64,000 nt of DNA. Source: Bacteroidota bacterium. GTDB lineage: Bacteria > Bacteroidota > Bacteroidia > Bacteroidales > F082. Location of the stretch: positions 1 through 64,000 of the forward strand of contig JAERTF010000024.1 of NCBI GenBank assembly GCA_016845105.1, written 5' to 3'. Both the position numbers and the translations under genes were made by a program. Shown here one piece after another: positions 35,574 to 45,114 of this stretch. Each line of letters begins with the position of its first letter. Position 1 is the stretch's first letter. The notes beneath the pieces were generated by a model. The model saw only the letters and a list, made by a program, of their open reading frames with translations. It had not been told where the DNA came from and ran no database searches.

Positions 35574-36633
35574 CAACTAGTTTTTTAATAAGATCAACAA
35601 AACCATCAATATCGTCTTCGGTTGTGTCCCACGAACACATTAACCTAACTTCCTTCATAGGTATATCACTTTCAATATCAGGTGATTCCTTCCAAACATG
35701 GAAAAAGTACTTTTCTTGCAACTTGGGAACCAGCTCAGCAGGCATTAGTACAAAAACTCCATTTGCTTCAACTTTTTGGCTAACTTTTAAAACAGATATT
35801 TTATCAATTTCTGCACATAGTTTCATCGCCATATCATTGGCTACCGATGCATTCATTTTCCAAAGATCATCCGATAAATATCTTGTAAACTGGGCTGCTA
35901 TAAATCTCATTTTTGAATGGAGCTGCATACCTTGTTTTCTTCTGTACTCAAAATCTAAAGCAAGTTGTTTATTAAAAAAAACCACAACTTCACCAAACAT
36001 TAGTCCATTTTTAGTACCTCCAAACGAAAGAACATCAACGCCAACATCGGTTGTAAAACTTTTGAAATCCATTCCCAAAGCAACCGCAGCATTACTTATT
36101 CGAGCACCATCCATATGCAAATACATATTGTTTGAATGTGCATAGTTTGCTAATGCTAGTATCTCTTGCGGTGTATATACGGTTCCCATTTCAGTAACCT
36201 GGCTAATTGAGATAATTTTTGGTTGATTATGATGCTGAAATCCAATACTGTTCAAAAAAGGCTCAACATCATCCGGAACTATCTTACCATTGGTTGAATT
36301 GATTTCCAGTATTTTCGAGCCAATGAATTTCTCGGGTGCACCACATTCATCCTCATTTATATGGGCAGTATGGGCAGTTACTATTGCCTCATAAGATTTT
36401 ATAATGTGTCCAACACCAAGCACATTAGCAGCAGTACCATTATAAACAAAGTAGGTTTTTATGTTTCTGCCAAAATGATTTCTAAACTTTTTGTAAGCTG
36501 CTTGTGACACTTCTTCATCACCTTCACCATATGCAAATACATGTCCTGTATTAATATCAGACAACGTCTGCATAATTTCAGGGCAAACCCCCGACCAATT
36601 ATCACTTGCAAAACCTTTTTTAACAATTTCCAT
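35569..36633 (-). CDS. Threonine aldolase-like PLP-dependent lyase
   Basis: About 354 aa from ATG 36633; a Met at 36651 gives six more residues. It belongs to the beta-eliminating lyase family that splits threonine to glycine and acetaldehyde. The pattern is typical: FASDNWSGVCPEI at the start, FVYNGTAANVLGV, HINEDECGAPE, and LHMDGARISNAAVALG. The PLP Lys lies in DVLSFGGTKNGLMFGE. The protein has no export signal. It stands alone on the minus strand between the plus-strand transporter and lipoprotein genes. Confidence 0.92.
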   Translation of the reverse strand: MEIVKKGFASDNWSGVCPEIMQTLSDINTGHVFAYGEGDEEVSQAAYKKFRNHFGRNIKTYFVYNGTAANVLGVGHIIKSYEAIVTAHTAHINEDECGAPEKFIGSKILEINSTNGKIVPDDVEPFLNSIGFQHHNQPKIISISQVTEMGTVYTPQEILALANYAHSNNMYLHMDGARISNAAVALGMDFKSFTTDVGVDVLSFGGTKNGLMFGEVVVFFNKQLALDFEYRRKQGMQLHSKMRFIAAQFTRYLSDDLWKMNASVANDMAMKLCAEIDKISVLKVSQKVEANGVFVLMPAELVPKLQEKYFFHVWKESPDIESDIPMKEVRLMCSWDTTEDDIDGFVDLIKKLVD

Positions 36634-36791
36634 TTTGTATTTTTTTTTCAAATTTACAATAATTGGAGATGTTTTGAGTGTAATGCTACATTATATATTT
36701 GGCTTTATTTTATGGTTTATTAATAGTTATTATGATTCGTTAATAATTATATTTGATAGGTTAGCCATTAATAATTAACTAAAGAAAACCG

Positions 36792-37436
36792 ATGAAAAAG
36801 TTTACTCTTATTAGCTTAGTGATTATACCATTTATTTTTTCAGCATGCAAAAAGGAAACATGCGATTGCCAAAAATCATTGGGGTCGTTTGTTATTGGAC
36901 TAAGAACTTCGCATTTTCCAATCAATAGCATGGAATTACCAATATATAAAGTGGCCAAAGACACAATTGATATGTGGTTATATCTCAGCCATCGGCAACA
37001 TATTAATTTTCCACCTATATCCATAGGTCAAGACTATTACAGGTACGAAACAGATAATACTGAATTTCGAAATCTGGATTATGGCCTATTTTACTATACA
37101 ACTGCTGGAGGATCGCCACTAACGGAAAGGCCTTTTACACTGACCATTGACTGGTTTGGAGTGTTAGATATTAATTCTGCATATCAAAAATACTCCATGG
37201 AATTTAATTTACCAATTGATTCAAATGCATTTACCCAAAATCATTTTATTTATGACAGCCTATTTGTGAATGACCGATGGTATAATAATATTCTTACAGG
37301 TCCGGTATTAAAAAATGATGGACCAGGACAGGAATATACCGGGGCAATACCACTACAATACTATTATTCATCCGAATATGGAATTATTAAATTTGATATG
37401 TCGGATGGTATCCCATGGGAAATTATCACAAAATAA
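36792..37436 (+). CDS. Lipoprotein of unknown function
   Basis: 214 aa: a signal peptide with lipobox FSAC (Cys about 19), then KKETCDCQ and a beta-rich body with no family I recognise. Conserved-looking tracts are PIYKVAKDTIDMWLYL and DYYRYETDN. It stands between the aldolase gene and the PepSY gene, 75 bases upstream of the latter. It should face the periplasm. Confidence 0.65.
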   Translation: MKKFTLISLVIIPFIFSACKKETCDCQKSLGSFVIGLRTSHFPINSMELPIYKVAKDTIDMWLYLSHRQHINFPPISIGQDYYRYETDNTEFRNLDYGLFYYTTAGGSPLTERPFTLTIDWFGVLDINSAYQKYSMEFNLPIDSNAFTQNHFIYDSLFVNDRWYNNILTGPVLKNDGPGQEYTGAIPLQYYYSSEYGIIKFDMSDGIPWEIITK

Positions 37437-37510
37437 TTAATACCAACAATTGGGTAACAATAAATATGTATTGATTACTATTTTTGCTTGATAATTAAAA
37501 AAAAGAGCAG

Positions 37511-39010
37511 TTGGTAAATTTTTTTAAAAAGTATCACAAGTGGGTAAGTATCATACTCACCATTTTTATTATACTTTTCGCACTTTCAGGAATAGTACTT
37601 AATCATAGACAATTATTTTCGAACATTGATGTTAGTAGAAATTTTCTACCATCCGACTATAGTTACAATAATTGGAACAATGCAGGAGTTGCCGGAACAG
37701 AAAAAATTAGTACAGACAGTGTTCTGATTTATGGAAATATCGGTGTCTGGTTAACAGATACGTTGGCAAGTAATTTTGTTAATTTCAATAATGGTTTCCC
37801 TAATGGTATAGATAATCACAAGATAAGCAAAGTATTTAATTCAAACCAACACGGGCTATTTGCAGGAACCTACTTTGGGTTATATAAGTTTGATAAGAAT
37901 AGTAAAACATGGAATAAAATAAACTTACCATTACATAATGAGCGCATTGTTGATATAAGCCAAAAAAATGACACATTGTTAGTTTTGAGCAGATCGTATT
38001 TACTAACCTCAATAAATGGCGAAACATTTACAAAGACAACCCTACCTGAACCGGAGGATTTTGACAATAAAGTAGGATTATTTAAAACTCTCTGGATAAT
38101 TCATAGTGGTGAAATATGGGGAATACCTGGTATACTTTTGGTAGATTTAATTGGTATTATTTTTATATTCCTAAGTATAACCGGCATTATCTATTGGCTA
38201 ATACCATTTTCTTCAGGAAGAAAGAAAAAGAAGAATAAATCGATAGCGACAAATACTAAGGTGAGAAGGTTTTCGCTCAAATGGCATAACAAAATTGGCT
38301 GGATAACTTTGATTTTATTAATAATAACAACATCTACCGGGATATTTCTCCGACCACCTCTGCTGGCTGCAATAGCTTATGCAAAAGTTGATAAGATTCC
38401 TTATACCGAACTCGATTCACCAAACCCATGGTACGATAAACTAAGGAGAATCATGTACTTTGAAGATTCCGACATTTATCTGATAGCTACTTTGGATGGT
38501 ATTTATTATTCAGATGACAATTTCAAATCTAAGTTAAAAAGAGTTTACGGTCAACCCCCAATAAGTGTAATGGGAGTTACTGTATTTGATAAAGTAAATC
38601 AAAATACTATCCTAATAGGGTCTTTTGAGGGGCTATTCATGTGGAATCTAGCTTCAGGGTATCAACAGGATTACATAACAAAAAGCCCCATAAAAGTAAA
38701 AGAGCGAGGTGGTGCACCATTGGGAGACTATTTAGTTACCGGATACACAAAACATTTTGTTGGGAAAGAATATTTTTTCGATTTCAACTCAGGAGGTTGG
38801 GACATGAATAATGGAACAATGTTTACAAAAATGCCAAATGAAATATTAAATCAACCTATGTCGTTGTGGAATGTTGCCCTTGAGGTTCATACTGCAAGAA
38901 TTTACAAGTTTATGTTTGGCAATTTCTACATCCTATTTATTCCACTTGCCGGATTATTGATCCTATTTATACTGATTTCAGGATTTATTGTTTGGTGGAG
39001 AAGGTATTAA
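37511..39010 (+). CDS. PepSY-domain inner-membrane protein
   Basis: 499 aa with an N-terminal helix (WVSIILTIFIILFALSGIVLNH), two middle helices (ILLVDLIGIIFIFLSITGIIYWL and IGWITLILLIITTSTGIFL) and a C-terminal helix (FYILFIPLAGLLILFILISGFIVWW). The pattern matches the PepSY-associated transmembrane family, often involved in iron or electron transport across the membrane. The frame begins with TTG; an upstream stop (TAA 37496) is only four codons before it, so no ATG start is available. Confidence 0.82.
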   Translation: MVNFFKKYHKWVSIILTIFIILFALSGIVLNHRQLFSNIDVSRNFLPSDYSYNNWNNAGVAGTEKISTDSVLIYGNIGVWLTDTLASNFVNFNNGFPNGIDNHKISKVFNSNQHGLFAGTYFGLYKFDKNSKTWNKINLPLHNERIVDISQKNDTLLVLSRSYLLTSINGETFTKTTLPEPEDFDNKVGLFKTLWIIHSGEIWGIPGILLVDLIGIIFIFLSITGIIYWLIPFSSGRKKKKNKSIATNTKVRRFSLKWHNKIGWITLILLIITTSTGIFLRPPLLAAIAYAKVDKIPYTELDSPNPWYDKLRRIMYFEDSDIYLIATLDGIYYSDDNFKSKLKRVYGQPPISVMGVTVFDKVNQNTILIGSFEGLFMWNLASGYQQDYITKSPIKVKERGGAPLGDYLVTGYTKHFVGKEYFFDFNSGGWDMNNGTMFTKMPNEILNQPMSLWNVALEVHTARIYKFMFGNFYILFIPLAGLLILFILISGFIVWWRRY

Positions 39011-39019
39011 ATATTAAGG

Positions 39020-40039
39020 TTATACTTTTTGGTTTTTTGTAGATAACAATCCACACGCAGCATCAATATCCTGACCTCTGGAGGCTCTGACAGTTGTTAT
39101 AATTCCCTTTTTATTAAGAGCTTCTTTAAATTCCATTAATCGTTTTTCATCTGTTCCTTTTAAAGGAGTTTTTGGAATTTCATGGAATCTGATAAGATTA
39201 ATCCTACAGTTAATACCATTTAGTATTCTTACAAGTTCTTTAACGTGTTTGGGTGTATCATTTATGCCGTTAAAAACTATATACTCAAATGAAACTCGTC
39301 GTTGTCTGCCAAGATCATGCTTTTTAATTTCGGTTAGTATATCCTCAATTGAATGCACATGGCTAACGGGCATTAGCATCTTACGCTCTGATTCGAATGG
39401 GGTGTGCAAACTAACTGCCAGATGACATTCACTATTTTCCAAAAAATGTTTCATTGCCGGAACAATTCCAATTGTGCTTACAGTAATTTTTCGTTTACTC
39501 CAGTCAAATCCCCAGTCTGCTGTAAGGATTTCCAAACTTTGCATAACAGCGTCAAGGTTATCCAAAGGTTCTCCCATTCCCATATAAACCAAGTTGGTAA
39601 GATCATGCCATTCTGGGATACTACGAACCTGATTAAGTATATCTCCTGCTGTTAGATTCCCCTTAAGTCCCTGGCGTCCAGTCATACAAAACAAACATCT
39701 CATTTTACAACCAACCTGTGATGATACACATAGTGTGTTTCTCTTACTTTCAGGAATAAATGCAGCCTCCACAGAACCACTAATACCAATGTCAAACAAA
39801 TACTTTTTTGTACCATCTGTGGAAGTTTGAACTGTTGTTGGTTCTTGCAAGCCAAATTCAAAGTTCTTGGTTAATAATTCACGAGCCTTTTTAGAAAGGT
39901 TGCTCATTTCATCAATGGATGTAATATCCTTTTTATATAACCAATCTGCTATTTGTTTTGCAGTAAAATTGGGCAAACCCATTTCCTTGGTTATCTCCAG
40001 TAGTTGATTGAGTGTTTTCCCAAATAGTTTATTCTTCAT
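39020..40039 (-). CDS. rlmN: 23S rRNA (adenine2503-C2)-methyltransferase / tRNA methyltransferase RlmN
   Basis: 339 aa. A radical SAM enzyme that methylates C2 of adenine 2503 of 23S rRNA and A37 of some tRNAs. The [4Fe-4S]-binding CxxxCxxC motif is Cys 111, 115 and 118 in GCKMRCLFCMTG. LVYMGMGEPLDN is the SAM-binding GGE-like region. The catalytic C-terminal Cys lies in RASRGQDIDAACGLL. The N-terminal helical accessory domain is present. This is the normal length for RlmN. Confidence 0.95.
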   Translation of the reverse strand: MKNKLFGKTLNQLLEITKEMGLPNFTAKQIADWLYKKDITSIDEMSNLSKKARELLTKNFEFGLQEPTTVQTSTDGTKKYLFDIGISGSVEAAFIPESKRNTLCVSSQVGCKMRCLFCMTGRQGLKGNLTAGDILNQVRSIPEWHDLTNLVYMGMGEPLDNLDAVMQSLEILTADWGFDWSKRKITVSTIGIVPAMKHFLENSECHLAVSLHTPFESERKMLMPVSHVHSIEDILTEIKKHDLGRQRRVSFEYIVFNGINDTPKHVKELVRILNGINCRINLIRFHEIPKTPLKGTDEKRLMEFKEALNKKGIITTVRASRGQDIDAACGLLSTKNQKV

Positions 40040-40073
40040 GCAAAGGACTTAACGGTATAGTAATTCAGCCTTG

Positions 40074-40081
40074 CAAAATTA
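40074..40081 (-). promoter_or_regulatory. Promoter -7 box of rlmN
   Basis: TAATTTTG on the minus strand fits TAnnTTTG. Expected leader to ATG 40039 is about 28 bases. Confidence 0.5.
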
Positions 40082-40141
40082 CGAAAAATGCATCATCATA
40101 AAATCAGGAATAGTTATATGCCATCATTACATCGAATAGTA

Positions 40142-40149
40142 TACATTTG
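40142..40149 (+). promoter_or_regulatory. Promoter -7 box of the nitrous-oxide-promoter-family gene
   Basis: TACATTTG fits TAnnTTTG. The start would be near 40155, leaving almost no leader before ATG 40160, which suggests a near-leaderless mRNA and supports that ATG. Confidence 0.45.
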
Positions 40150-40159
40150 CAAATTCAAA

Positions 40160-40489
40160 ATGAGCAAACTCCATAACAAAATAGTAACCGAGAAAAATAC
40201 TGTGAAAGTGATGATTGCTATGTATTGCAATAAACATCATGGAACAAATGGATATGAACTATGTATGAAATGCAAAGAGCTTTCAAGCTACTCATTACAA
40301 AGACTTGACACTTGTACTTTTGGAGAGAACAAACCTCCTTGCAAAACTTGTCAGGTTCACTGTTATAGAACCTCCTACCGCAAGTTAATTGTTGAAATAA
40401 TGAAATACTCTGGTCCGCGAATGATAATAAAACATCCATTATTAGCTATTGCACATTTTATTAGAAGTAGAAGAAAAATAAAAATATAA
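40160..40489 (+). CDS. Nitrous oxide-stimulated promoter family protein
   Basis: About 109 aa. A small cysteine-rich protein of the family named after nitrous-oxide-stimulated promoters; molecular role unknown. Signature features are MIAMYCNKHHGTNGYELCMKC, RLDTCTFGENKPPCKTCQVHCY and MKYSGPRMIIKHP. The Cys/His pattern suggests metal binding. The frame opens from 40088, but the ATG at 40160 just after a -7 box is the better start. It ends 11 bases before the glutamine amidotransferase gene, suggesting an operon. Confidence 0.85.
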   Translation: MSKLHNKIVTEKNTVKVMIAMYCNKHHGTNGYELCMKCKELSSYSLQRLDTCTFGENKPPCKTCQVHCYRTSYRKLIVEIMKYSGPRMIIKHPLLAIAHFIRSRRKIKI

Positions 40490-40500
40490 ATCAATACTCC

Positions 40501-41184
40501 ATGAGAATTCACATTTTCGAACATGCAGATTTTGAAAGCCCAGGAAACATTATTGATATCGCCAAAGATAAAAAATATAACATAACGTACACAAGATTTT
40601 ATGAGGATTTCTTACTTCCAAACATTGATGATTTTGATCTGCTTATAATAATGGGTGCTCCAATGAGTGTGAATGAAGAAAGTGAATACCCATGGTTAAT
40701 TGAAGAAAAAAAATACATCAGGAAAGTAATTGAAAATGAAAAGAAAGTATTGGGAATTTGTTTTGGATCACAGATTATTGCAGATGTATTAGGTGCAAAT
40801 GTTTATAAGAATAATCATACTGAAATTGGTTGGTACAATATTTATAAAGATCAAAATAACAAGTCCTCATTTTTATCAAATTTTGCCAATGAAATATTAA
40901 CTTTTCATTGGCATGGAGACACATATAATCTGCCCGAGGGAAGTTTGCCCATCTTTTCTTCACAAGCAACAAAATATCAAGGATTTACGTTTAAGCAAAA
41001 TGTTGTTGCGCTCCAATTTCATTGGGAAGTAAAAAAAGAAAACATTAGTTCGTTTATTAAAAACACAAACAATCAAACATATACTGGTTCTTTTACTCAA
41101 AAACCAAAAGATATGATCGAATGCAGTGATTCCTGTAAATCGAACATTAAACTAATGGAAAAAGTACTTGCCTATTTTGAATAA
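40501..41184 (+). CDS. Type 1 glutamine amidotransferase (GMP synthase-like class I)
   Basis: 227 aa. A class I glutamine amidotransferase domain with nucleophile Cys in VLGICFGSQII and His and Glu partners in VALQFHWEVK. It resembles the stand-alone GMP-synthase-like amidotransferases that release ammonia for an unknown synthase. No synthase partner is adjacent; the previous gene is the nitrous-oxide-promoter-family protein 11 bases upstream. Confidence 0.85.
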   Translation: MRIHIFEHADFESPGNIIDIAKDKKYNITYTRFYEDFLLPNIDDFDLLIIMGAPMSVNEESEYPWLIEEKKYIRKVIENEKKVLGICFGSQIIADVLGANVYKNNHTEIGWYNIYKDQNNKSSFLSNFANEILTFHWHGDTYNLPEGSLPIFSSQATKYQGFTFKQNVVALQFHWEVKKENISSFIKNTNNQTYTGSFTQKPKDMIECSDSCKSNIKLMEKVLAYFE

Positions 41185-41292
41185 AAACAACATAACAAAT
41201 TCGAGTAACTAATCAGTGTTGCAAAATCAAATGGTTCTTTCAATTTTAGTTTAGAATAGTATATTTTTCTCCTTACTCACCTTTGTAGGGCA

Positions 41293-41311
41293 CCTGCCTG
41301 CAGCATGCAGG
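41293..41311. repeat. 19-base palindromic element, copy 2
   Basis: CCTGCCTGCAGCATGCAGG matches the reverse complement of the 19 bases inserted in the repeat at 3123-3141 at 16 of 19 positions. It is followed by a CACAAAG-rich stretch to about 41380 of a type common in Bacteroidota intergenic regions. The rest of the 297-base gap before the next gene carries no coding signal. Confidence 0.65.
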
Positions 41312-41445
41312 TTAGTGGTAAAAAAAATAACCACAAAGTAGCACAAAGGATTTCACGAAGGTAACGCAAAGGAAAAATTGTTTAGAGAGACTCTATTATT
41401 ACTATGATTTAGTTACACTGACTAGTTACATAATATTTTCTTAAT

Positions 41446-41472
41446 TTTATATGCATTATTAATGCATATAAA
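41446..41472. promoter_or_regulatory. 27-base perfect palindrome just upstream of an exported-protein gene
   Basis: TTTATATGCATTA and TAATGCATATAAA flank a single T: 13-base arms with no mismatch. The right arm ends nine bases before ATG 41482. This could be an operator or an mRNA hairpin over the ribosome-binding region. No TAnnTTTG box is evident nearby. Confidence 0.6.
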
Positions 41473-41481
41473 TTACTCGAA

Positions 41482-43593
41482 ATGACCCTTGGAAAATTTT
41501 TATTAAGTTCATTTATTATACTATCTATTTCCAGTTATAATTCGTTTTCTCAAGTTTCAGACAGCTTGTTTAATCTATCATGTAATCATGAAGATTTAAT
41601 TATTCTAAATGAAGAAATGGAAGTCAATATTACAGGTAAAAAAACCTTCTTAATGATTGCTTCTGTTACAAATAGCCTAACTTTAATAATTAATAAACCC
41701 GAAGGAATAAATGAATTTCAACCAATTAAGTTGCCCAAAAAATTTGATGAATTATATATAAACCATGCACCCGCCATCCGTAATATTGATTGGGCTTATG
41801 ATAATGTTCAAATTCAAAACATCGATGCAAAAATCATAAATAACAATTCCCAAAAGGAAGTTGAAATTACAAAGGAAGTTAAATCCAAAAGAGTGCTCAA
41901 TTTGGCTGGTTTTTTTGGTAATATTAGTGAGTTCGAATATTATTTAGGTGATATCGTGGTTGGTGATACAATTGAGATAAACTATACATACAATATTCCC
42001 TTTAAAGATAATTGGATTCGATTATTATCGAATAGAATATTTTTTAATGGCAAATACCCAAAAAAAGAATACACTCTTTCATGGTGTCATAGTAAGGATT
42101 TAGAGATTGATACACTCTTCCCGAATAATGCTACTCCCAATATTACTCATGATGGTAATAGAGTTTGCTACAATTGGGAATTCAAAAACCTACCAGGCTG
42201 TCTTGATGAACCTGGTAGCAGACCGTACAAAACGCTACCAAATTTTGTTTTTGTACCGCAATCATATGATTTTGAGTATACACATTTTAATTCATATGTT
42301 CAGGAATTTATTCCTTCGTATTTTCTACAATCAAGCAAAAGGCAGGATGAAATCCAAACAGAATATTGGGATAATGTAATTGGTAATAAAAACAGAAATA
42401 ACAATTCATACCAAAAAATAGCAAAAAGAATAATTGCATTAACACCCAATGATTCAATTGGAGTTGCACGTCTAAGATACTTCCAGCAATTTATGGTTGA
42501 TAGTGTTACATATAACCCTGCAATCAACTATTACAAACACAATGAAGACCAAATGACACAAAGAGCAGGCGTAAACCTAAAGGCCAGAATAATTAAGGAT
42601 AATGCTGTGGAAAGGGTATATGGAAATATGGTCCCGAAACTTGGTCTTGAGTTATATACTGCTTATCCGGTGGATATTAGGGTAGGTGAAATTAGTCCAC
42701 ATTACACAGCCACTGTTAAGGATAATGATTTACTTTTTGGGGTAGCTTTGAAAAATAATACTCTGGGGTTTGTTGTTCCAAAATCCGACAAAAACCATTA
42801 CTATTTTGAAGAATTACCTTTTTATTATGAAGAAATTCCAATGTTACTTCTTCACTACCTTGATTTCCCAAATAGATTGGAAAAAAGGAACTTTAACACT
42901 AACTTTAGGAAAGTAACATCACCAGCAAGCAGGTGGAAAGACAACTATAGAAAAATACAAAGCAAGGTCAATGTTGACTTGCAAGAAAAGACAACAAAAT
43001 TTCAAACAAGAATAATCCTTTCAGGACAATATTCCACTCTAACACGCTGTGTATATCTATCCCTTCCTATTGATTCTACAATCAATGTTCAATATCATGA
43101 ACCCATATGGAATGTAACTGAGGATGTTAATTTGGTGAACAATAAACCACAACATCCAAATATTTACTACCCATTTAAAACTACCATAACGGCCGAATAT
43201 ATTGCAAATGATCTAGTTACAACCAATAATAACAACTATCAATTGGAGTTGGGTAATTGGTTTAAGATGGTATACCACAAAAATATAAACTTTGAAACCA
43301 GATTTCTGGATTATTACCCAGATTTTATCGGTTCTGATAACTATTCATACATGATAGAATTTGATAAGCCTATTAAGATAACGTCGGATATTGAAAATAT
43401 TGAAATTACAAATAAGTATGGACATCTTAGTTTTGCCATTAAGCAACTAAGCAATAATAAGCTTCTTGTAACATGTAACTATAGTATTCTTTCTAAAGTT
43501 GTTAAGAAAAGTTCCATAGGAATGGTAAAGGAACTATTTGATGCCATTACTAAAATTAATGGAACTAAAATATCCTTTCAAACTGTTGAATAG
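41482..43593 (+). CDS. Exported DUF3857/transglutaminase-like-architecture protein
   Basis: 703 aa with a signal peptide ending NSFSQ. An N-terminal beta-sandwich resembles DUF3857. A transglutaminase-like architecture follows in the middle (RLRYFQQFMVDSVTYN, ELYTAYPVDIRVGEISPHYTA), and the C-terminal half has beta strands. I see no clear Cys-His-Asp triad; the region where Cys would sit reads RVYGNMVPKLGLEL. The fold assignment is by pattern only. It may be a binding rather than catalytic protein. A 27-base palindrome lies nine bases before the start. Confidence 0.6.
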   Translation: MTLGKFLLSSFIILSISSYNSFSQVSDSLFNLSCNHEDLIILNEEMEVNITGKKTFLMIASVTNSLTLIINKPEGINEFQPIKLPKKFDELYINHAPAIRNIDWAYDNVQIQNIDAKIINNNSQKEVEITKEVKSKRVLNLAGFFGNISEFEYYLGDIVVGDTIEINYTYNIPFKDNWIRLLSNRIFFNGKYPKKEYTLSWCHSKDLEIDTLFPNNATPNITHDGNRVCYNWEFKNLPGCLDEPGSRPYKTLPNFVFVPQSYDFEYTHFNSYVQEFIPSYFLQSSKRQDEIQTEYWDNVIGNKNRNNNSYQKIAKRIIALTPNDSIGVARLRYFQQFMVDSVTYNPAINYYKHNEDQMTQRAGVNLKARIIKDNAVERVYGNMVPKLGLELYTAYPVDIRVGEISPHYTATVKDNDLLFGVALKNNTLGFVVPKSDKNHYYFEELPFYYEEIPMLLLHYLDFPNRLEKRNFNTNFRKVTSPASRWKDNYRKIQSKVNVDLQEKTTKFQTRIILSGQYSTLTRCVYLSLPIDSTINVQYHEPIWNVTEDVNLVNNKPQHPNIYYPFKTTITAEYIANDLVTTNNNNYQLELGNWFKMVYHKNINFETRFLDYYPDFIGSDNYSYMIEFDKPIKITSDIENIEITNKYGHLSFAIKQLSNNKLLVTCNYSILSKVVKKSSIGMVKELFDAITKINGTKISFQTVE

Positions 43594-43878
43594 TATTAGT
43601 AGAATAGAATGATACTTGCTTTTGGTAATATGGTTAACATCGAAAAAATAAACAAAACGAAGCATATTAAGAAGAATCATATCCACCAAAGCCAACAAAA
43701 GCAGTGCTGTTTTGGCACAGGTGTATTATTTGGCAAGCTTGGTGATTTATCGTGCTAAATATAAAAATTCTAAAGATAGATGTTGGAGGGCATTCATGAT
43801 TTTAAAATCATTTCGATTATGGATGTTTATTCCTAGCTTGAAGCAATAAATTGTTATACTTTCATTATTCACTGAATA

Positions 43879-44586
43879 TCAGCGCGTTGTATTCAGAAGA
43901 AGAAAAATGATTCCAATTAAAAAAATAATAGTAATGATAATTCCTATAAGTTTACTAATTCGTTTGTGTTGAATTAGTTCCTTGTCAAGACTGATCAGAG
44001 TATTTTCTTCAAGATTGCAAAGAGCATTTCTTAATTGCTTTAGATAGGCATCATGAGTAAATTTCTGTAAGTACATAATTATGAAATATGTAAAGAAATA
44101 GAATATCGATAGTGTTAAAATCTTATTCAATTCAAATATTCCATCATTTTTTTCCATAGTAAGGTTTAAACCAAAAGTCACAAAAACAATAGACAAAGCC
44201 ACTAAATGTCGAACAAGCCTAAGCCTTGTGGTGAAATACCTTATTTTGTATTTAAGTAAATTGTGCAAATCAAAATCTATGGTATGCATATTATTGATGA
44301 CCCTTAATTGTACCAACATAAAAACTAATACTGATAATGAAATAAATAGTAGAACAACTATTGCTGTGAGAATTGGTGTATTATTTAAATAGAAGAAAAG
44401 ATTATAAAAAAATAGAATAACAGCCACCAATGATGTAATAACTCCAAACCAAATTAATTGAGGCAGCTTGGATGTTATGCCAATTGAGGTTTCTGAAATA
44501 CTATTTCTAATGAACTCTTCATCGAAGGAACTATCCACTGAAATTTTTTCATTTCCCATTTCCCATATCTCTTCTATATTATTCAT
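43879..44586 (-). CDS. Multi-pass membrane protein next to an ECF sigma factor
   Basis: 235 aa with about five hydrophobic helices (near residues 44-66, 73-93, 127-145, 155-175, 212-232) and a cytoplasmic N-terminus of about 40 residues. I recognise no family. It begins 9 bases after the stop of the ECF sigma-factor gene, a common position for an anti-sigma factor, though it lacks known anti-sigma motifs. Probably co-transcribed with the sigma factor. The 285-base gap after it, to 43593, shows no gene. Confidence 0.65.
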   Translation of the reverse strand: MNNIEEIWEMGNEKISVDSSFDEEFIRNSISETSIGITSKLPQLIWFGVITSLVAVILFFYNLFFYLNNTPILTAIVVLLFISLSVLVFMLVQLRVINNMHTIDFDLHNLLKYKIRYFTTRLRLVRHLVALSIVFVTFGLNLTMEKNDGIFELNKILTLSIFYFFTYFIIMYLQKFTHDAYLKQLRNALCNLEENTLISLDKELIQHKRISKLIGIIITIIFLIGIIFLLLNTTR

Positions 44587-44595
44587 TTTTGTTTA

Positions 44596-45090
44596 TTATG
44601 TCAATAAAACTTTAAGCTTCTGCTTTACACGTACTATTTTTACACTAATATTTTTCTCGCTTAAACCCATAATTTCTCCTATTTCTGCATAGGTTTTCTT
44701 TTCAAGATATAGTAAAATTATACCCTTTTCAATTTCATTTAGTTTTGCAATGGCCTTGTATAGTTTATTTATACTCTCATCTAAATTAGGCATCTCTTCC
44801 TTCTCAATTACTTCTTCTTGTTTATCCGATAGAGTTTCCCATAGAGGACTTCTTTTTGACTTGCGAATGTTAGTTACTGCAGTGTTTAAAGCAATTCTAT
44901 ACATCCAGGTACTGAATTTTGATTTTTCTTTAAAGTTAGGGAAAGACTTCCATAATTGAAGAGTTATTTCCTGCATCAGGTCTTTCTTCTCCTCAGAATT
45001 ATGGCAATAAATATTACACACCTTATGAATAACACCCTTATTATCAGATATCTCTTTTACAAATAAATCTCTAATATCTTCATTATTCAT
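44596..45090 (-). CDS. ECF-type RNA polymerase sigma factor
   Basis: 164 aa. Region 2 (DLMQEITLQLWKSFPNF, then FSTWMYRIALNTAVTNIRK) should melt and bind the -10 region. Region 4 (KLNEIEKGIILLYLEKKTYAEIGEIMG, LSEKNISVKIVRVKQKLK) carries the HTH that reads the -35. Length and layout fit a Bacteroidetes ECF sigma. It is flanked on the same strand by small membrane proteins, 24 bases after one and 9 bases before the other, which are candidates for its regulator. The signal is unknown. Confidence 0.9.
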   Translation of the reverse strand: MNNEDIRDLFVKEISDNKGVIHKVCNIYCHNSEEKKDLMQEITLQLWKSFPNFKEKSKFSTWMYRIALNTAVTNIRKSKRSPLWETLSDKQEEVIEKEEMPNLDESINKLYKAIAKLNEIEKGIILLYLEKKTYAEIGEIMGLSEKNISVKIVRVKQKLKVLLT

Positions 45091-45114
45091 AAGGTGATGA
45101 TATAGTATAAATAG

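Noticed and set aside
43609-43758. A 49-codon ORF on the plus strand in the gap after the 41482 gene.
   Set aside because: No family pattern, no promoter box, and composition typical of intergenic DNA.
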